Of a stretch of DNA of 64,000 nucleotides, positions 63,858 through 64,000 are shown piece after piece. The stretch's first letter is position 1. Every line of letters begins with the position of its first letter. A model generated the notes under the pieces. That model saw only the letters and a list, made by a program, of their open reading frames with translations. It searched no databases and was not told the DNA's origin. This DNA comes from Lachnospiraceae bacterium (GTDB taxonomy: Bacteria; Bacillota; Clostridia; Lachnospirales; Lachnospiraceae): the NCBI GenBank assembly GCA_022768465.1, contig JALELZ010000033.1, positions 35,438 to 99,437 on the forward strand. The letters run 5' to 3'. The position numbers were made by a program, and so were the translations under genes.

Positions 63858-64000
63858 CTAATCTAAAATAAAGCGATTATAAGCTATCCTTTTTCCTGTG
63901 TTTGTTTTAAAGTTTTCACCTATACACTTTTTTATCTTTTCCTGTTCTTTTTCTTTATCCATAACCGTTAAATTTTCAAGCAAATCAGCTTCCCATTGTA
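63858..64000 (-). CDS. Unidentified protein, C-terminal end (runs off the right edge)
   Basis: An open frame without stops from the right edge to a TAG at 63858-63860, read leftwards. The 46 visible residues end NTGKRIAYNRFILD and contain a Lys/Glu-rich stretch (DKEKEQEKIKKCIGENF) typical of DNA- or RNA-interacting proteins, but I recognise no family. The frame's length and its charged helical composition make a real coding sequence plausible; it could be a mobile-element or plasmid-type gene. The 264 bases between it and the phosphatase hold the repeats and hairpin listed above. Confidence 0.45.
   Translation of the reverse strand, partial: QWEADLLENLTVMDKEKEQEKIKKCIGENFKTNTGKRIAYNRFILD

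Overview
The window reads as core chromosome of a low-GC, anaerobic, spore-lineage Firmicute, most likely a Lachnospiraceae (Clostridia) gut or rumen bacterium. This rests on gene content (GerW/YtfJ, HemZ, RqcH, NFACT/YicC/Gmk/RpoZ/RimO order, a fused 2-hydroxyacyl-CoA dehydratase activase, a GlnRS, a NiCo-type riboswitch, CIRCE control of groESL) and on sequence style; no 16S or marker search could be run. About 60 protein genes are present, most on the minus strand. There are no tRNA or rRNA genes, CRISPR arrays or intact insertion sequences that I can see.

Left part (1-10.7 kb): the 5' end of ileS, pncB, a decayed sbcD/sbcC remnant and a MATE exporter form a minus-strand unit with a strong promoter and a palindromic operator candidate. 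Then come greA, a tyrosine recombinase that lacks two catalytic residues, a rhomboid/derlin-like membrane protein, and a 1469-residue activase/dehydratase-like fusion on the plus strand.

Middle left (10.7-31.7 kb): a MATE exporter, thrC and hom, followed upstream by a tight housekeeping series (yicC-gmk-rpoZ-rimO-pgsA-cinA-DUF2953-gerW) and by yebC-rqcH. Next is rex-acpS-alr-MATE with a possible Rex autoregulatory site, a pair of 60-nt repeats, groES-groEL with a textbook promoter overlapped by a CIRCE element, then rnhA and a beta-CASP metallohydrolase.

Middle right (31.9-44.6 kb): transport genes. A NimA-like flavoprotein is followed by a TRAP transporter/M20 amidohydrolase operon with a divergent GntR regulator and tandem palindromes between them. 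Then an M18 aminopeptidase and a complete branched-chain amino-acid ABC transporter (livK-livH-livM-livG-livF) with a hairpin separating livK from the rest.

Right part (44.6-64 kb): plsY and der, a long-form PRPP synthetase, hemZ, relA/spoT, glnS, the rpsB-tsf operon with a structured leader, a 61-residue unknown protein, and an RlmI-like methyltransferase. A CDF metal exporter sits behind a NiCo-type riboswitch. Two tandem Cys/Met-metabolism PLP enzymes sit behind a MerR-type 19-bp-spacer promoter, next to a divergent MerR regulator. A low-molecular-weight tyrosine phosphatase with repeated motifs around its promoter follows. The last 400 bases hold a strong plus-strand hairpin and the C-terminal end of an unidentified gene that leaves the window.

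I did not find a clearly new multi-gene system. The most promising leads are regulatory (NiCo riboswitch, MerR operator, rpsB leader, phosphatase promoter repeats) and evolutionary (sbcCD remnant, catalytically degenerate recombinase beside a rhomboid-like protein).
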